A stretch of 64,000 nt of DNA from Albifimbria verrucaria. Lineage: Eukaryota; Ascomycota; Sordariomycetes; Hypocreales; Stachybotryaceae. The first letter of the stretch is position 1. Each line of letters begins with the position of its first letter. Position numbers and translations under genes: made by a program. The notes beneath the pieces were generated by a model. It ran no database searches. It saw nothing but the letters and a program-made list of their open reading frames with translations, and was not told where the DNA came from. Of this stretch, positions 33,271-46,508 are shown one piece after another. The stretch spans positions 45,264 to 109,263 of the forward strand of contig JAHREC010000042.1 of the NCBI GenBank assembly GCA_020081605.1, in the 5' to 3' direction.

Positions 33271-35670
33271 ACTTACAAAATAATCGTGGACGGTACAAAC
33301 ACCATAAGCTTCATCATGATAGATCTAACTAAAATGGCATCAGGATTCGGACCAAGCTCATACAGCTTATTTACCACATATACAATTCTATACTATCTAA
33401 GACACAGCGGGGGAACAGGCTAAGTAGCGCCAGGCCAAACGCGTTACCCTCTGACACATCACCATCCCATTTAGCTCGAAGGGTGAGATTAAAAGGAAAA
33501 CCTCGGCGATGGAGGGCTGACTACTCAGGCGGCATCAAGATAAGAGTGCGTCATTTTCAAGATTGATCTCAAATATCTCATCAAAACATTTTTACCATTC
33601 CGACGGTATCGATTGTCCGGATTAGTCCTGCTGTCTCTGTCGAAGATGAGGGTTTTCAGGCTTTTGAGGGCCCCGGCGGAAGCTATTTTGTGAGCAAAGC
33701 GTGGAGACAGGGTGAGCTATGGAACCTACAGTGAGAAACCAAGAGGGTTCCAAGGTAGATATTATCACAAAAATATACAGAGACCAATTGGTAAAGTAAA
33801 GAATCTCGACTCATAGTAGTATTCGGAGAAAAGACCTATATGGCGCCATTCACTGCTTGCTAGGCTGTTCCTGTACACAAAGTCGGAGTTCCTTACATGT
33901 AATGCGCGAAGTCCCGTCGTCGAAGTAATTGCCTAAAGGGTACGTGGCCTCACACTGAGTTGACTTATGCCAGTCGCGTGGAATGGCCGACTCCTGAACC
34001 ATCTGACGGGGATAGGCCCGCTCAAAATCGTTGTGGTCATGCAGAATAGTACGGATCCGCACGGCCTCCAATATTGTGGTCATCCTTTGGTTAATCAGTT
34101 GTTACAGGCTTCCTTGGTTCGGGCTGGGTCTGGAACTGGAAAGATGCGTATCAATCGCTCCCTCACCCCCTTATCCCCACTCAAAGTTCCCTGGTCCCTA
34201 TAATTACTTTGTCTGATCGGGTCTAAAAAAAATGTGGTGAGGAGAAACCATCTCATAACAGGTGCAAGAATCGTCGCATCTGCTGCTCGTACTAAGTCCA
34301 TGTGAGACCTAAGGGCTCATTGCTCACATCCCCTATTGATGGCGTTGTGAAAGAGGAAGGCAATGACACTGGGTTGATTATCGATAAGTCGCCGGCGACG
34401 ACTGCAGCCACGCCTACCTCTCTGCTTAGCTTTACTTCAGGAAACGTATCGAGGGGATTCCATGAATATGAATTTGAGTTACCTCTTTAGGCTTGATCGA
34501 CGATGAGACTGTGGGCAGGGCCTGGCGTGTCCATGCTCCCCAGGAGGCCTTTCGGTGTGATACAGATCTTATTGTTTCACCCAGCCCCCAACACTCAGGC
34601 ATCGGATGGTCTTTATGGGTCTATTGTGATACACGCCTCTTCCAGGATCATGACTATGTCGAATGCCCCTTTAGTTCGACAATATTATGAATCATTCATG
34701 ACAATGAGAGCAAATTGCCAATGAATACGTAACAGAAACGAAGAGAGAAAAAGGTGGACTAGGTTTGGAATGTTGAATCTCCCCATCAATCACATTGACA
34801 AATAAGGGTGCGTTGGAGGGCCTCTTGGAAGAAAGTAAGTTGCTTTGATGAGTTTGTTTTCTTCACTCTGCTATCGCCCGATTAACCTTGTGAAAATTTC
34901 AATGCAAGTTCGAAAGAGGCACGGCATCAAGAATGTTGCCCTGGAACATGTTGCGTGACAACCGAAATTGAGGATGATGCTAGAATGTGTTGAATGAACG
35001 CTCACAGCTGGTAACCAGCAACAATCACGACCCAGAAAAGGTTTATAATAACTAATACCTTTCATATCACATAATTAGCAGCTATAGCAAACAACAGTCT
35101 CCAGTGTCCTCCGGTATCTATTTTGAATCTTAATAAACTGACAGGCTATCCTACTGTCCAAAACTCATATCAATCTTGAGCTTGGCGATCGTTGAACATT
35201 GAAGCCTCAGATGCTTCATGACTATTCTAAAGTAGCCTCTGTTTTCCATGTCCCCAATACCTGAGTCCTGTCTTGTAAAGGATGTTCCGTTTTGTGTGAC
35301 CAGATGGTGAGGAAGATAAGTTAATGTGGTGATACTGCCCAACACGTCTGTGAGAGAAGGAAGATTATTAACCATGATACAAGTGCATCTCGAGAACCTT
35401 GACTTCGCAAAAGAACTGTGATGTAGTGGAAGTTGCTGTTATCTATGGTGGGATTCAAGGAGTACGGGTAGGATCAGGATCAGGTTCAAGTTCAAAGCAA
35501 TAAGAATAGCCATATCAGTGCGCTCAAGGATCCGCCGTAGTCTCATTTACCCGCCAGGTGGAGCTGTACATAAGTAATAATAGAAATGCGGGTACATCGA
35601 CCATCGGACTCTAAACGTATCCTCATGCTTGGTAATAAAAAAATGGAGTGAAGCGAACAACGGCATTTAA
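33271..35670. other. No recognisable gene
   Basis: About 2.4 kb with several short open frames on both strands (for example 34302-34490 plus, 35375-35151 minus), none with a domain or splice support. A GGATCAGGATCAGGTTCAAGTTC short repeat lies near 35470-35495. Confidence 0.5.
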
Positions 35671-38325
35671 CAGCTACAGCACCCAACAAGACCCGGCCAT
35701 GGGTCAATGCTTGCACTACCAGGAACCAAATACCACCAGCATTTTTCTGGTTAGTGTCATTATATAGTGTCAAGGTATAAATCACTGTCTGTTATATTAT
35801 CTCCTTGTTACAGAACATGCCTCGATCCTATTTACATCTGCCCAGTGAACTATCAGCCGCGAGCAAATCTAATCTTCCTTGCATCCTATCGCTCCTCACG
35901 TTTTACCCTGGCTTGTATTGAGTTTTAAGGTACTCCGCACCATGCCTGGTATACGTCCGCCTTGGGAAAGGGGCTTGCCAAAAGTCGCAAACCAAATACC
36001 CAGCATAAAGGAGCTGCGAGAAAGACTAGCTCGTGTCACCGACACGCAGCTCTATCAACATTTCAAGTCCAACTGCCGGAGCTTTCTGGCAGAGTTTCTC
36101 GCGGGTGAGAAACTTCAAGTAGGTGACCTCTGTCGATGGAAAGATGATCAGCACAAGGAACGGTTAGAACAGCTGGCATCGAAGTTTATTGATGAACATG
36201 GGGGCCGACTCTGGCCTGATACACATGTCAAAAACATTGCACGGTGAGAAAGAGAGTACCACTGGCCATGGCTATTAGCTGAATGTCAGAGTTAGTATAC
36301 GATGCCTGTTGATCCAGCTCTTCTTCAAGATTAGCTACGATCAACGCCGCAATAGGCTCAAGAAAGATTTATGCAGTGATCTTAAACAGGAATCTCGCGT
36401 GCTGGTAGTTCCACTGGAGACCCGGTTAAGACAGTCCAAATCTCCTGTGGGAGACAACGCAATAAGCTCAGGTTCTCCTACAATAATTGGTGCTAATTCA
36501 CATACCTCGTCATACGAAACATCCACCGAGACGTCTCCTCTAGTTACGGGTGCCGTCGACGTCAGTCGCAATGAACAAGCGCCATTGCCCAATAGCCAGC
36601 TACCAGCCAGCAAATCAATCCCTACCAGAATGACTAAGAATCAAAGAAAGAAAGCCTCCATCATAGACAGAAGAAGTGGTAGACCAAGAACACTCTTCAA
36701 TAATAGAGGGCGAGTTGGGACGAGAAACCTTGGCCACCGATCTACATTGGCAAATGCTGAGCAGCAACCTGCACCGATTCTTTCGCCGGATCCTGCCCCT
36801 GCCATTACTATCAACCAAGCAATGAACAGGCCGACATCGGAACAGTTGGCTGGAGAAAACCTACCTGAATTATCAACCTTGGTGAACTCCTATGGGCAGC
36901 AGAGTTGCGTATTACCCAAGGATATTCCATTTCCGAAAGAGGGGTAGTCGACTTATGCTTCGAAAAAGCTGCCCTTGATTGTATGATGGAACAGTTTCCT
37001 CCTCAGTGTCCTGCCCAAGTTTGCTTTTTAGGTATCATTGCAGGGAGAAAACTTTCGAAAAGGTGGTTCATCAGGAGAGTTCAGGATCTTATGAACAGGA
37101 ACTCAGTACTGTTAAACTTTTCATTCAAGGTGTTGAATTTCCACTAAAGATTGAAATGGGTCCTTCTGAAGACTTCTATATGATAGTACTCAGAGGAGGG
37201 AGTGGAGCGAATGGTGCGAATTCTCAATTAGATAGCTGCTCGCAACAGGAATGAACAGCACCGCGGTATCATTCCCTTCATTACCTTACACCAGGATTCT
37301 CAAAATGATAGGCACGTGGAAGTGAGACTACTCTTGCATTCATTCATTCATTTATTATTACTTTTATTATGTCTTCTTATTCTAAGTAACGAAAAGACGA
37401 GTGGTGGTTTCCTCTGAAGGATGATAACTGCGCTCGCTCAGATAGATTTATATTTCAACTTTGATGTTCCAGCTAGCAGTACTAATGCAACAAAATAAAG
37501 CCAAACCCCATGGAACAGCCCTTGTTGCCAGCGCCAAATGTGTTCCATCGTATGCCACATGTATTTAGTCCACCCATCCGTACGTCGGCTGTCTTCTAGT
37601 TGTTTCGTGGAAAGTTTCACACAAACTCTCCAGTAATACCATGGAATACATGGGCTTTGCTTGAATCATATGCCTTTGCTATCTCGTTAGTCCAGAAGGG
37701 CCTTCCTTGCGGTGTGGCGGTATGGTGGTGTATGTAGCAAGATATCAATTTTGTCCAAAAGCGTCTCAAAAAGCTTGATGATAATATCAGAAGGTTGAGT
37801 GGTGCCCAACGAGTTCTCTCTCATGTATCACCTCCGTTTGAGTCCCGGACCGCTTATTTTGCTGCTGATAACTTGAGGAACTTTGCCTTATCTTGCCCCG
37901 GGGTTCCAAACAATAAAGATATAAATGTTTTGAAACGGATTGTTGGTCTCTAGGTTGCTCGTACGCAACAACTCGTACGGTCGATCGATATCAACCAACG
38001 ATCTCGATATATCTAGTTTCAACCGTGAGCCCCCGAGCTCTGCATCATAATCTGCAAATGATGCTCACAAAACAATGGTTTAGTTCTGCCTTGTCTCGAA
38101 TCCCAACATAAAGTTTGCTCATCATGTTCCTCTATCGTCTTTACCTGCCTTCAGGACACCACAAGCATCGTGTCTACCACAGTAGCCATATCTGCGTACT
38201 TACTTAAGTCTATCACCCACTACTCCGCACCACTAGCTTTTACCATTGTTTGCACATCAGGCCTCTGTCTACTATATTCTGGACGAGAAGCTGAAAGCAA
38301 GATTCTCTCAACGCGAATGTATATC
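35671..38325 (+). repeat. Segmental duplication, copy B (partner at 14690-17345)
   Basis: Same orientation as copy A. Collinear from CAGCTACAGCACCCAA through the gene and most of the 3' flank. The distal sub-blocks are swapped: B 37826-38046 matches A 17150-17345, while B 38160-38325 matches A 16980-17130, which lies to the left of the former in A. This implies a small rearrangement after duplication. Confidence 0.85.
35942..37254 (+). CDS. Unnamed two-exon gene, copy B (AT-hook-like, novel family)
   Basis: Better preserved copy. Exon 1 (35942-36243) starts MPGIRPPWERGLPKVANQ and carries the RW..H..LA-KFI-E-G-LWP module. The intron 36244-36289 (GTGAGA..CAG, 46 bp, branch-like GCTGAAT) keeps phase. 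Exon 2 has a Ser/Thr/Pro-rich, probably disordered middle with a basic AT-hook-like core (DRRSGRPRTLF) near 36670-36700, then a C-terminal domain (SISERGVVDLCFEKAALDC; YEQELSTVKLFIQGVEFPLK) ending at 37254. Two -1 events remain: in a G-run near 36895 and near 37031, where copy A has the extra base. Predicted length about 420 aa. I know no family. A chromatin or DNA-associated role is only inferred from the AT-hook-like motif. Confidence 0.6.
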
Positions 38326-38697
38326 TCACTAAAGGCTTCTTATCTGTGCGATTTTGTCCTTTCACTGAGCACCATGATAGTCTGTCGGCCAAATTAGATT
38401 CATCCCCATCTTCTACAGATTCTCGCAAGATCATTGTCGTCAAACTTATGCTCTGGGCACCGATTGCTCTTCCATGCTTATACAAAACATCACAGTCATC
38501 ATCTACCATGCCTTGCAAAGGCCCTCATCCTCTCGCCTTCTTTTTGCTCGTTGCTATGAATGATCGGACTAAAGAAATTGCCAAAAATCATCATGAAAAC
38601 GCCCACCACGTCTCGGTTTATGTAAACGGTGAGTCACGAGATGCGGCAAGGACTTGACATAGGTCTCTATATCGGATCAAAATCATGACACGCGGTG
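38326..38697. other. No recognisable gene
   Basis: Gap between the duplicated block and the FHA-kinase relic. Nothing seen. Confidence 0.4.
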
Positions 38698-39420
38698 GTC
38701 ACTATCGGACGCTGCGGTGACATGATCTTGTGTGTCCAATGTTCCTTGGAGCTCGAAGATGATAACAAGACTGGAATAATGCTCCATGGTTGATCCGACC
38801 CAGTTGCTTGTTGAGACGGCGATGCCTTTCGACTCAGGAGTCCTCACCATCGGGGTGGTCGTGGATGAGAATTTCAATTTAGAACTCGAATTTGGGGAGC
38901 GGCGTGCAACCAGTACCGATTCCAAATAGGTCGGCACAAGCGTGATCCAGTGACAACCGACACGCATATCTACCACCGAGAAGATAATACCCACAAGACT
39001 CGCACCATCCTGGATAAGTCGCTAACTGGTACACTGTCTCAGCGCGACATTCGGATTTATATCCCTGGTTGTCATGAGGAGTTCAGACACATGGGCCCAG
39101 AGAAGGTTGGAAGCGGAGCGTTCGGTGAGGTACGGCAGGTGGCCAATGTTGGTTCTGGCAGGTACATGGCGGTCAAACGGATAAAACTGCCTGACATACT
39201 GTCTCCCGAGCGCACTTTTGTGAGGCGCGAAATTGAGACCTTATCCCGTATTTCATATATAAGCAAAGTTCAAGCAGATCTGTCTCGTTGATTGTCAGCT
39301 AAGTTCACTAGAAACACATCATTGAATACATAGAAGCCCAGTGCGAACGCAACCATTGTGACACCATCACAAAACTCAAAGCTGGAAACATCGGAGCCCT
39401 CATTGATACTTCCTCATGAA
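38698..39420 (+). pseudogene. FHA-domain protein kinase, broken and truncated
   Basis: An N-terminal FHA-like segment reads in two frames (VTIGRCGDMILCVQCSLELE near 38698-38757; FDSGVLTIGVVVDENFNLEL near 38828-38887). A linker follows, then a kinase N-lobe with the glycine loop VGSGAFGEVRQVANVGSG, the ATP-binding lysine in YMAVKRIKLP and the helix-C glutamate in RREIETLSRIS (39109-39260). Beyond a stop at 39289-39291 the piece HIIEYIEAQ (39316-39342) shows that the coding sequence once continued, but catalytic loop and DFG are absent. Stops at 38791 and 38812 also interrupt the FHA part. Intact fungal relatives combine FHA and Ser/Thr kinase domains. This copy cannot be an active kinase. Confidence 0.65.
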
Positions 39421-41482
39421 GGGCAGGGAAAGGGAACCTGCCATTGAACATTGAACGAGACTCATGGGCTGCTATCAGTAGCAAGGATCTATAGGATAGC
39501 TCATAGCTACTAGCTGTGGAGACCGATCAAGAAAAGACTAGACCCTGTGGGTAGGAACAGCGAATGGGGCTATACATAAAAGCTTAATTTAACTACGAAG
39601 TCACTAAAACAGACTAGACAAAGCCAGAAGTCCACTTTCAGACTTGCACTACTAAGCTGTTATTTTAACGGCCGTCTGGGTAGGTTTGGGTAAGGATTAG
39701 ACGGTAATGTGACGATATGACATTCGAGAATGGGATTCTCTACACGTTTGGAAATTTGCCCCCTTCTTGTGGCATGCGTCCCTTGGGGCTCTGATGAATT
39801 TTCACGCTCGAAATCGCTAACTTTCCAGAGATGTAATGCTGCTTCTGACGTACGTGCTGACCTTACAATACCTCTTTTCTTTACCTTATTTTTCCTCTCT
39901 GTCTTCGCACCTTCACTCACCTTTACTTCTAGATCTGACTCGAACTCAGATATTGGCGCTAAATCGATTACTTCCGGCAGGTCAGACTGCTGTGTCATTG
40001 ATGAGGAAGAGTTAGACCGTGACAGTCCGATAGCTCGACTCATATCGTTGGTATTCAATACTTTTGAGATTTTAGCTTCCACTATAAGTTCTGAACAACC
40101 ACGATCATGGTTTCCTACTTGAGAAGCAGGATTCTTAATGCCTACATTCTCTGTTTGGCCAGGCTGTTGTTTCAAGACGAAATGGTCGCCGATCAATTCT
40201 CTCAGGCACGTTATTAATATACCCTTTATTGACCTCGCTTGCCGCTGGCTCTTCGAAAACCAGTGATCTCCTGGATTCCTCAATACTGACTCAATATTCG
40301 ACTATATTGGGTTCAGCAAGCAAACTGAAAAGATTTGAGCCACCTGTGACAGTATAAAGCTCATTCATAAGGTAATTACGACAACGCAGATCTCGTATTG
40401 GGCATTATGGCAGAACACATAACGTGTTCAGGCCAAGATACTCTTTCGTTAACTTATATTTCACAGAGCTTAAAGAACGAACTTGGGCCTACACCAATAA
40501 TTGGAGAAAACTTATGTCAAAATGGCCAAGATCCCAGCTTGGAAGGAAACCGATGTTTCCTATTATGAGAATCGATGCTTTGTGTAATCATGTACAATAG
40601 ACTCAAGTTCGCTGGCAAAATTTAAACTTTAATCCGTAATGTATTCCACGTCCCCAAAGATAGCAATCCCTTGTTGCCCTATATATATATATATATATAT
40701 ATATACATTGTGTCTCAGAAAAGTCAACAAAGTTGCTCAAGGACTGCTATTGTACGCCAATATTCACCTGCATCCAGTCGCCTGAAGGTTATACGCTCCG
40801 CTTGTAATTGTTGTAATATGATATTGCTCGAGTTCACACTGGAGCGCTGTGCAAAATTTAGCATGATGTCGTAGTGCTCATAGGACTGCCCGAAGTCTGA
40901 TTTAAAAATCCATCGAAATGCCTTAGCCCAGAAGCTCCACAAAGTCGACATCTTCCTACACCATCTTCTCGGGGACTCCTGGCTTCGCGCGTTGTTCGAT
41001 GGAGCTGAAGATATTTGCAGGACATATCGTTGGGGCGGTGCAAATGGAGGAGAAATTGTGAAGCTGATGGCGCTGTGGGCGACAAAAAGTACACCACTCT
41101 ACTAATCACAACAACATTGAGGTTAACGGAGGTTCAAGGCAAGTAGCCACACGCTGTCTGTTTTCACCATCAACACCATGAGATTTGTTCTCATCTAATA
41201 CATCGCCCCGGTGGCCTAATGTCGTGGTCGTCCAGGCCCCAGGTCGTGACCATAGCAGTTCAAGGAACGGTTGGGCTGAATGAGGCTGCTGACGGACCAG
41301 TACAAAAGTGGAGAACATTCACGATTCCTGGGGCTGTGCGGAGGGCTGAAGATAACTCTCACCCCCGCTTTTACGCTGGGCATTGAGGAAACCTCTTTCC
41401 GTGTCTCCTCCATTCCTTTTATTCATTTTTCCCAGCTAGACAAGCAAATTCAGTAGCGCTTCAGTCGTCGATTGGTAGGGTC
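39421..41482. other. No recognisable gene; contains an (AT)n microsatellite
   Basis: A minus-strand open frame of 207 codons (40283-39660) is hydrophilic, Ser/Glu/Lys-rich and lacks an ATG at its start. I cannot assign it. The remainder shows nothing apart from the dinucleotide repeat at 40681. The open frame of the next gene extends upstream to about 41410 without an ATG. Confidence 0.4.
40681..40705. repeat. (AT)12 microsatellite
   Basis: Perfect dinucleotide run of 25 bp in otherwise featureless DNA. Confidence 0.9.
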
Positions 41483-42716
41483 GTGGAGTCTCACTTACAA
41501 AGCAAGGTCCGTGTTCAGGTTATCTGCGATTCGATTCCATCGGGTGATGATTCTGCGTGCAAGACTCCGTTTGAAAATACACTCTGCGGTCTACCAATTC
41601 GTCTTGAAGCCAACGACCTTACTGCAATTGCGACACTTGGAGGTCTTGTAAGGCTAGAATTTGGACCAAATGAATTTCAAGTGGTCGGCCTCACAGCTGG
41701 TCACGCCGTGCGCAGATGCTTTGAGAACGACTCCGATAGCTCCTCGGCTGGTAGTTCCAAGGAAGACTCCGATCTCAGTAGCAGCTGTTCTGATCATGTG
41801 CTGATTTCATGGAAAGACTCCGACTCACAATCCCAACAAAGAGGTGCGATTGGTGAGACATCTGATGCTCAGCCCTGGGACTTTGAGCATCGCAGAACGC
41901 TTGGTGGCATTCTATGGTCGAGAGACGAAACTCAAAACGAGAAGCCTATCGATAACTCGTTCGATTGGGCTCTTATAACTCTTAATGAATTCAAGCCAAA
42001 TCAGCTACCAGCTTTCATGCTCGATAGCAGATTCTACCAAGGAGTGTGGGTGTCACAAAATACCGCAAGCAGTCGCCCGCCATGGTCATGACACAGTCAG
42101 AGGATCGTGTCCATGTTATATCCAGTTCCGGAAGCCTTAAGTCCGGCCACTTGACACCTGAACTTTCATCGATCCTCATCGACCCCAGCGGCACTTTCGT
42201 TAATGCTTACATGCTGGTTTTGGACGCGGGCCATAGTATGACCCCATCGAACTTTGCTTCGGGCTTTGATAGTAAGCTAATAATGCATTAGAAATCGTTG
42301 ATGGCGATGCCGGATCATGGGTCATCACAGAATACACCCACGACGTGATTGGGTACATCATAGCCACGGATGATCTAGATTATTGTTATATTATCCCTCT
42401 CGACGATGCTTTCCGTGACATCCAAGAAAAATTGGGTGCCACTCGCGTCAGCCTTCCTACTGTACAAGATATCGAGAATGCGCGCCAGAATAACTGGAAT
42501 ATGGCTGGCGTCTCATCCTATAGTATGGCAAAAATAGAATTACTGAGACGCCAAGGTAGACATATCATTCCTGCTCCCGGGGACCCAGTCTTGCAGGCCA
42601 ATCACGAGATCTTCTATAAATGCCATGTGAGGACTTGTACACTGCGGACAGTTATTTCCCTCAGTAGAGTTGAAGAGGCTTTTGGCATGTGCATTGCCAA
42701 CCAGGTCGAGGCCTAA
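41483..42716 (+). CDS. Trypsin-fold protein of fungal NLR-associated type, predicted inactive (Ser to Ala)
   Basis: The order of motifs is that of a fungal serine-protease-like family: core CGLPIRLEANDLTAIATLGG, catalytic-His motif GLTAGHAV (His codon 41702), Asp in FDWALITLN (codon 41963), and the nucleophile region IVDGDAGSWVI, where GDSGSW or GDCGSW is expected. The residue at 42309-42311 is Ala, so proteolysis is unlikely. After it come IIATDDLDYCYIIPLDDAF and a C-terminal tail ending at 42716. An intron at 42236-42291 (GTATGA..TAG, 56 bp) splices in phase directly before the nucleophile region. A -1 in a G-run near 42050 breaks the frame. The first codon drawn is GTG 41483. I see no ATG in frame, so the true start may be missing. 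An acidic Ser-rich insert (SDSSSAGSSKEDSDLSSSCS) separates His and Asp. Confidence 0.55.
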
Positions 42717-45700
42717 ACCATTGGCTTGGTTTACAAAACCGAAAAGTTTTGGCCTCCTTGTAATATGGGATGTAAGAAACAATTGCACTCAAGTACAGGC
42801 CAGCCTGGTGCAGTAGAGATGATGGTGTCCTCAATAAGTTTATCAGCCTACTCTCGCACTATACTCAATCATTCATAGAAAGGTTTCATTGAATACTGCC
42901 ATCGCGGCGAGTGAGCAATCCCAAGAGGTACTTTAGTTACTTCCTCTCAGTGCAGTTGATGAAAGCATGATTTCGTAGAAGCAATATATTTTTCTGCTTC
43001 TAGCAGCCAAGAAAGCCCTGGATTCAAAATTTCCAGCACTAAGAGTTCCAAGGAGTGGCTAATTAGTTCGCGTGTCCTTTGAGACGAAATAATCGATGTT
43101 CATCCCTTGACTTGGAATGCCGAAAAGAAGCAATCCCTGGACACGGACGGGAAGCCAATTAAACGTGCTTAGCATGGGAGAGCCAACAATTGGTGGCACC
43201 CGGCAATCAATAATAGCAGAGTATGAATGTGAGCTGAACAACGAAATAACGAAGTCTCGTGGAAGGCTACAGAATGGGCTCTTAACCGGCTCCAGGCATG
43301 ATGGATAGGTTGAGGTTCAACGAGAATACAGCTGTTGCTCAATACCATACAAACATTAACAATGGTATATGCAGCATTTACCCCACAGCGGGACAAAGTG
43401 TTTTCGCGACAGTCATCTGTACTTGGGGAGAGGGCATGGTTGACACATCGAAGTGGGCCGCGTGGACGACAACAAGTTACATCAACTATTGCATGCCAGG
43501 CATATTTAATGTCTTACCTGTTAGCCGGGAGATATTCTTTCCCTGTACTTAGCTTGTTCCAAACGCGAAAACCATTAATAGCGATTTATTCATTAAAACC
43601 CGTGATTCACAGTCTTGAGTATGATTGTTGAGAAATTCTAAGGGTAAACCTTTTTTGTAGTCAGGTGTTTCTAGAGCCGTATTTTAAAACTTAGCTGATG
43701 AATAATTTCGAATGGGATTAGGTGATGTGTCTTATGTGCGTGCATTGTATTTCCAGCTTTTCTTAGCACATATGAAGAAGGGAGCGTTGGCAACTTGGCT
43801 CATTCCGATATACCCTTCCAGGGGCTGCTGAAAGATGCACGTCAGTGTCTCACGTCTGAGATCTGTCTCACAGTCATTTAATTAGATCTATTGTTTTTAA
43901 ATTGATGATGATTTCCTCAAGACGTTGTTAAAACTACTTCAAATACTCATACGCACGATTCCTCCTATCAGCTACAGCAACCATTACTATCCAAAACAGA
44001 AGCGGCGTCTCCCCAGGAAAGAATATATTGCCAATCATGCCCGGGGTTTTGGGGAGTCGGCTGCTTTGCAAGCCTTGATCAAAGGTAAGCTGATGAAGCA
44101 TGGCGGCCTCTGACTTTATAACTAAAACCTATAGCCAATTTGCGTGTTTTGTATCCCACAAGTAACACTGAGATTATAACATATAAAAAGGGATATTACG
44201 TTTATGCTTGTGTGGTAGCATTGCCAATTGCACAGGCATTGAGAACTGGGGTAAAGCTATGATCATGATAGAAAGCCCACCAGCAACTGATACTTATGGG
44301 ATGCAAAAGGTTTTGGAGAATATTTTCGACGAGACTAATGCACAAATGGCAAAGCGATTCGACAATACGGGGTTCTGGTGCTCGGAAGTGGAGACTAAGA
44401 CTAAGTAGCTCGACCTTAGTAGGCACTGGATTCTTGACAGAGAAAAGAACTGGGGAAAGTCACGCCATGTTCTAACGATCGAAGCACAGGACCCGAAGAC
44501 TGTAATGCAGGCTCAAATTATCGAGTAAATTACTCTGCTTTACAAGACCACTCTACAAGAATACTGTCAAAATAGCTGGTGCAGCATCCTGACAATCCAG
44601 TCGTTCACGACGGGGCAATCCATTGGAGGAGCATACATGATCAGTTTCTTGGAGATGTACCATTACTACGACACATGCTCACAAATAGCGCACCACACAA
44701 AGCTGCGAATATATAATATATCGGGAACTCATTCATCATAGGGCATAAACTCTTACACGACTTCTGTACAACGCAAGGGATACTCGTGGGCTTGAACAGC
44801 CTATACCTACTATCATCAAGCGCATCACAGTCACCATAATTACGGAACCGCGAAGATGGCTGGATACTAAATGTCAAAAGATGACAAAGGCTCGACCATT
44901 TTTTTTTGTCCCAGCACTTGCACCACACTTCGTCCAACTGCCCATAACATAAAAATTAATTTAGATAGGCGACCTTCTGCCTGATCATATTTGCCTTGCG
45001 TTGAAGCGCATTTTTGGATACTCATAGGGGTTGCGATAAGGTATACGGTGCCAAGAGTTGGGTGAATTCAACCCTAAACATGAGTGCACAAGGCATTCCC
45101 ATACTACATTGGATCATGCGGGTAAGTACCATTAATGCCGCGAGTCCATCTACCCGTTAATCTCGTGTGATGACTTCACTTCGGGTCTAACGTGTTGGAC
45201 GGCTGCTTCGATGACCGCAAATCAAGGTGGAATGTACGGGTATGAAGGCGGCAGCGACCATGCTATCCGATCCCTGTAGTGCTTCGAATAAGTCCCTGCA
45301 ATCGCAGCTTTAGATAAGCGATATTGTGGCTCTGCCTCGCTCGTGGGCATCTCCACGTGGCTATATAGGCTTTCGGCAAATATCTTTTCCACTCAGGACT
45401 TTCTTCAATTAGTCCCGGAGGCGAGAGTATCTTCCTCGGGCTCATTTCGTGGTTTCGCTGGCTTCAATGGTAGATTGGCCTCACACGTAGGCTGTTCTAC
45501 GGGTTCGATCCATGCGGTCAGCGATGCGGCGGAGGTATCTTCGGCCATATTAGATAGAAGCAGGAGATACCGGGTCAGAGACGCAAATGAATTCCTCATT
45601 GGCTAGAAAAGGCTGTTTGTCACAAAGGCCAACATAACTCCGTGTGATACTCTCCTGGCAGGCATAACACAAGGTGTTTATTACACCAGTCGTGATATTC

Positions 45701-46508
45701 GTTGTCGAGGTGGGATAAGACAGCTGAGTATTCAGACAGTCGCTCTTATAACCTGGGAATCTGTAATTGTGGACTTATGAGACATGGTGCCAAATCGGCT
45801 GGACGGAATCTCAGCGTCTGGCAACAGGCACGACTGTATGTCTCGTGGCGCGCAAATGGCAGATGTCACAACAAAATCTTAGCATGAACTGTTCATACTG
45901 GAATGTCAACGATTTCAAGTCACATAGTAGTTCGGCATCAGAGTCACACATCCCACAAGAACAAGCCAAGGAGGCGATGTTTAAGGCCAGCAAGTTAGAG
46001 TCGCCCGCTGGGCATGGTGGGATGGGGTGTGATTGCTATCATGAAAGATAGAATTTGACCAGTGATTTTCAATGCGCTTTATTCTTCATCGATGGCAGAG
46101 CTGGAATAAGACGGAATAAGACGAAATCAGACGAGGATCACGAAATATAAACTAAAGTGTGGGATCGAGAGCGTGTCTTGCAATTCTTACTCATCGTTTC
46201 GTGTATATATGGCTTACAATACGAACTGGAACCATTCCTCCCATGTCTCACTTATCCCTTGATTCTATTTTATTGGGTTCCAATTGTCTTGCGGGTCAGC
46301 TCGTAATTCTCACGCACAGTCCGTGACTTTATAGGGTTGATGACATCCATACATCCATATCATATCGAGTTTACCATATTCATTGTCGGGCGCCGTCGTT
46401 TGGTATAACATCGTTAAACGCACAATGCTTTTAGGATACAAGTTTGTTGACTATAAGCACTAATTAACGTCGGCTCGTTACACCGTATGGTGCAAAACCA
46501 AGAGAATA
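42717..46508. other. Mostly empty; possible small spliced gene at 43985-44408
   Basis: Most of these 3.8 kb show nothing. Between 43925 and 44408 two open pieces (RLPRKEYIANHARGFGESAA; YGMQKVLENIFDETNAQMAK) are separated by donor-like AAG|GTAAGCT (44084) and acceptor-like GTGTGGTAG (44219), which could be a small two- or three-exon gene, but the family is unknown and the middle is unclear. The sequence at 44150-44205 is loosely repeated at 55640-55690. Confidence 0.3.
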
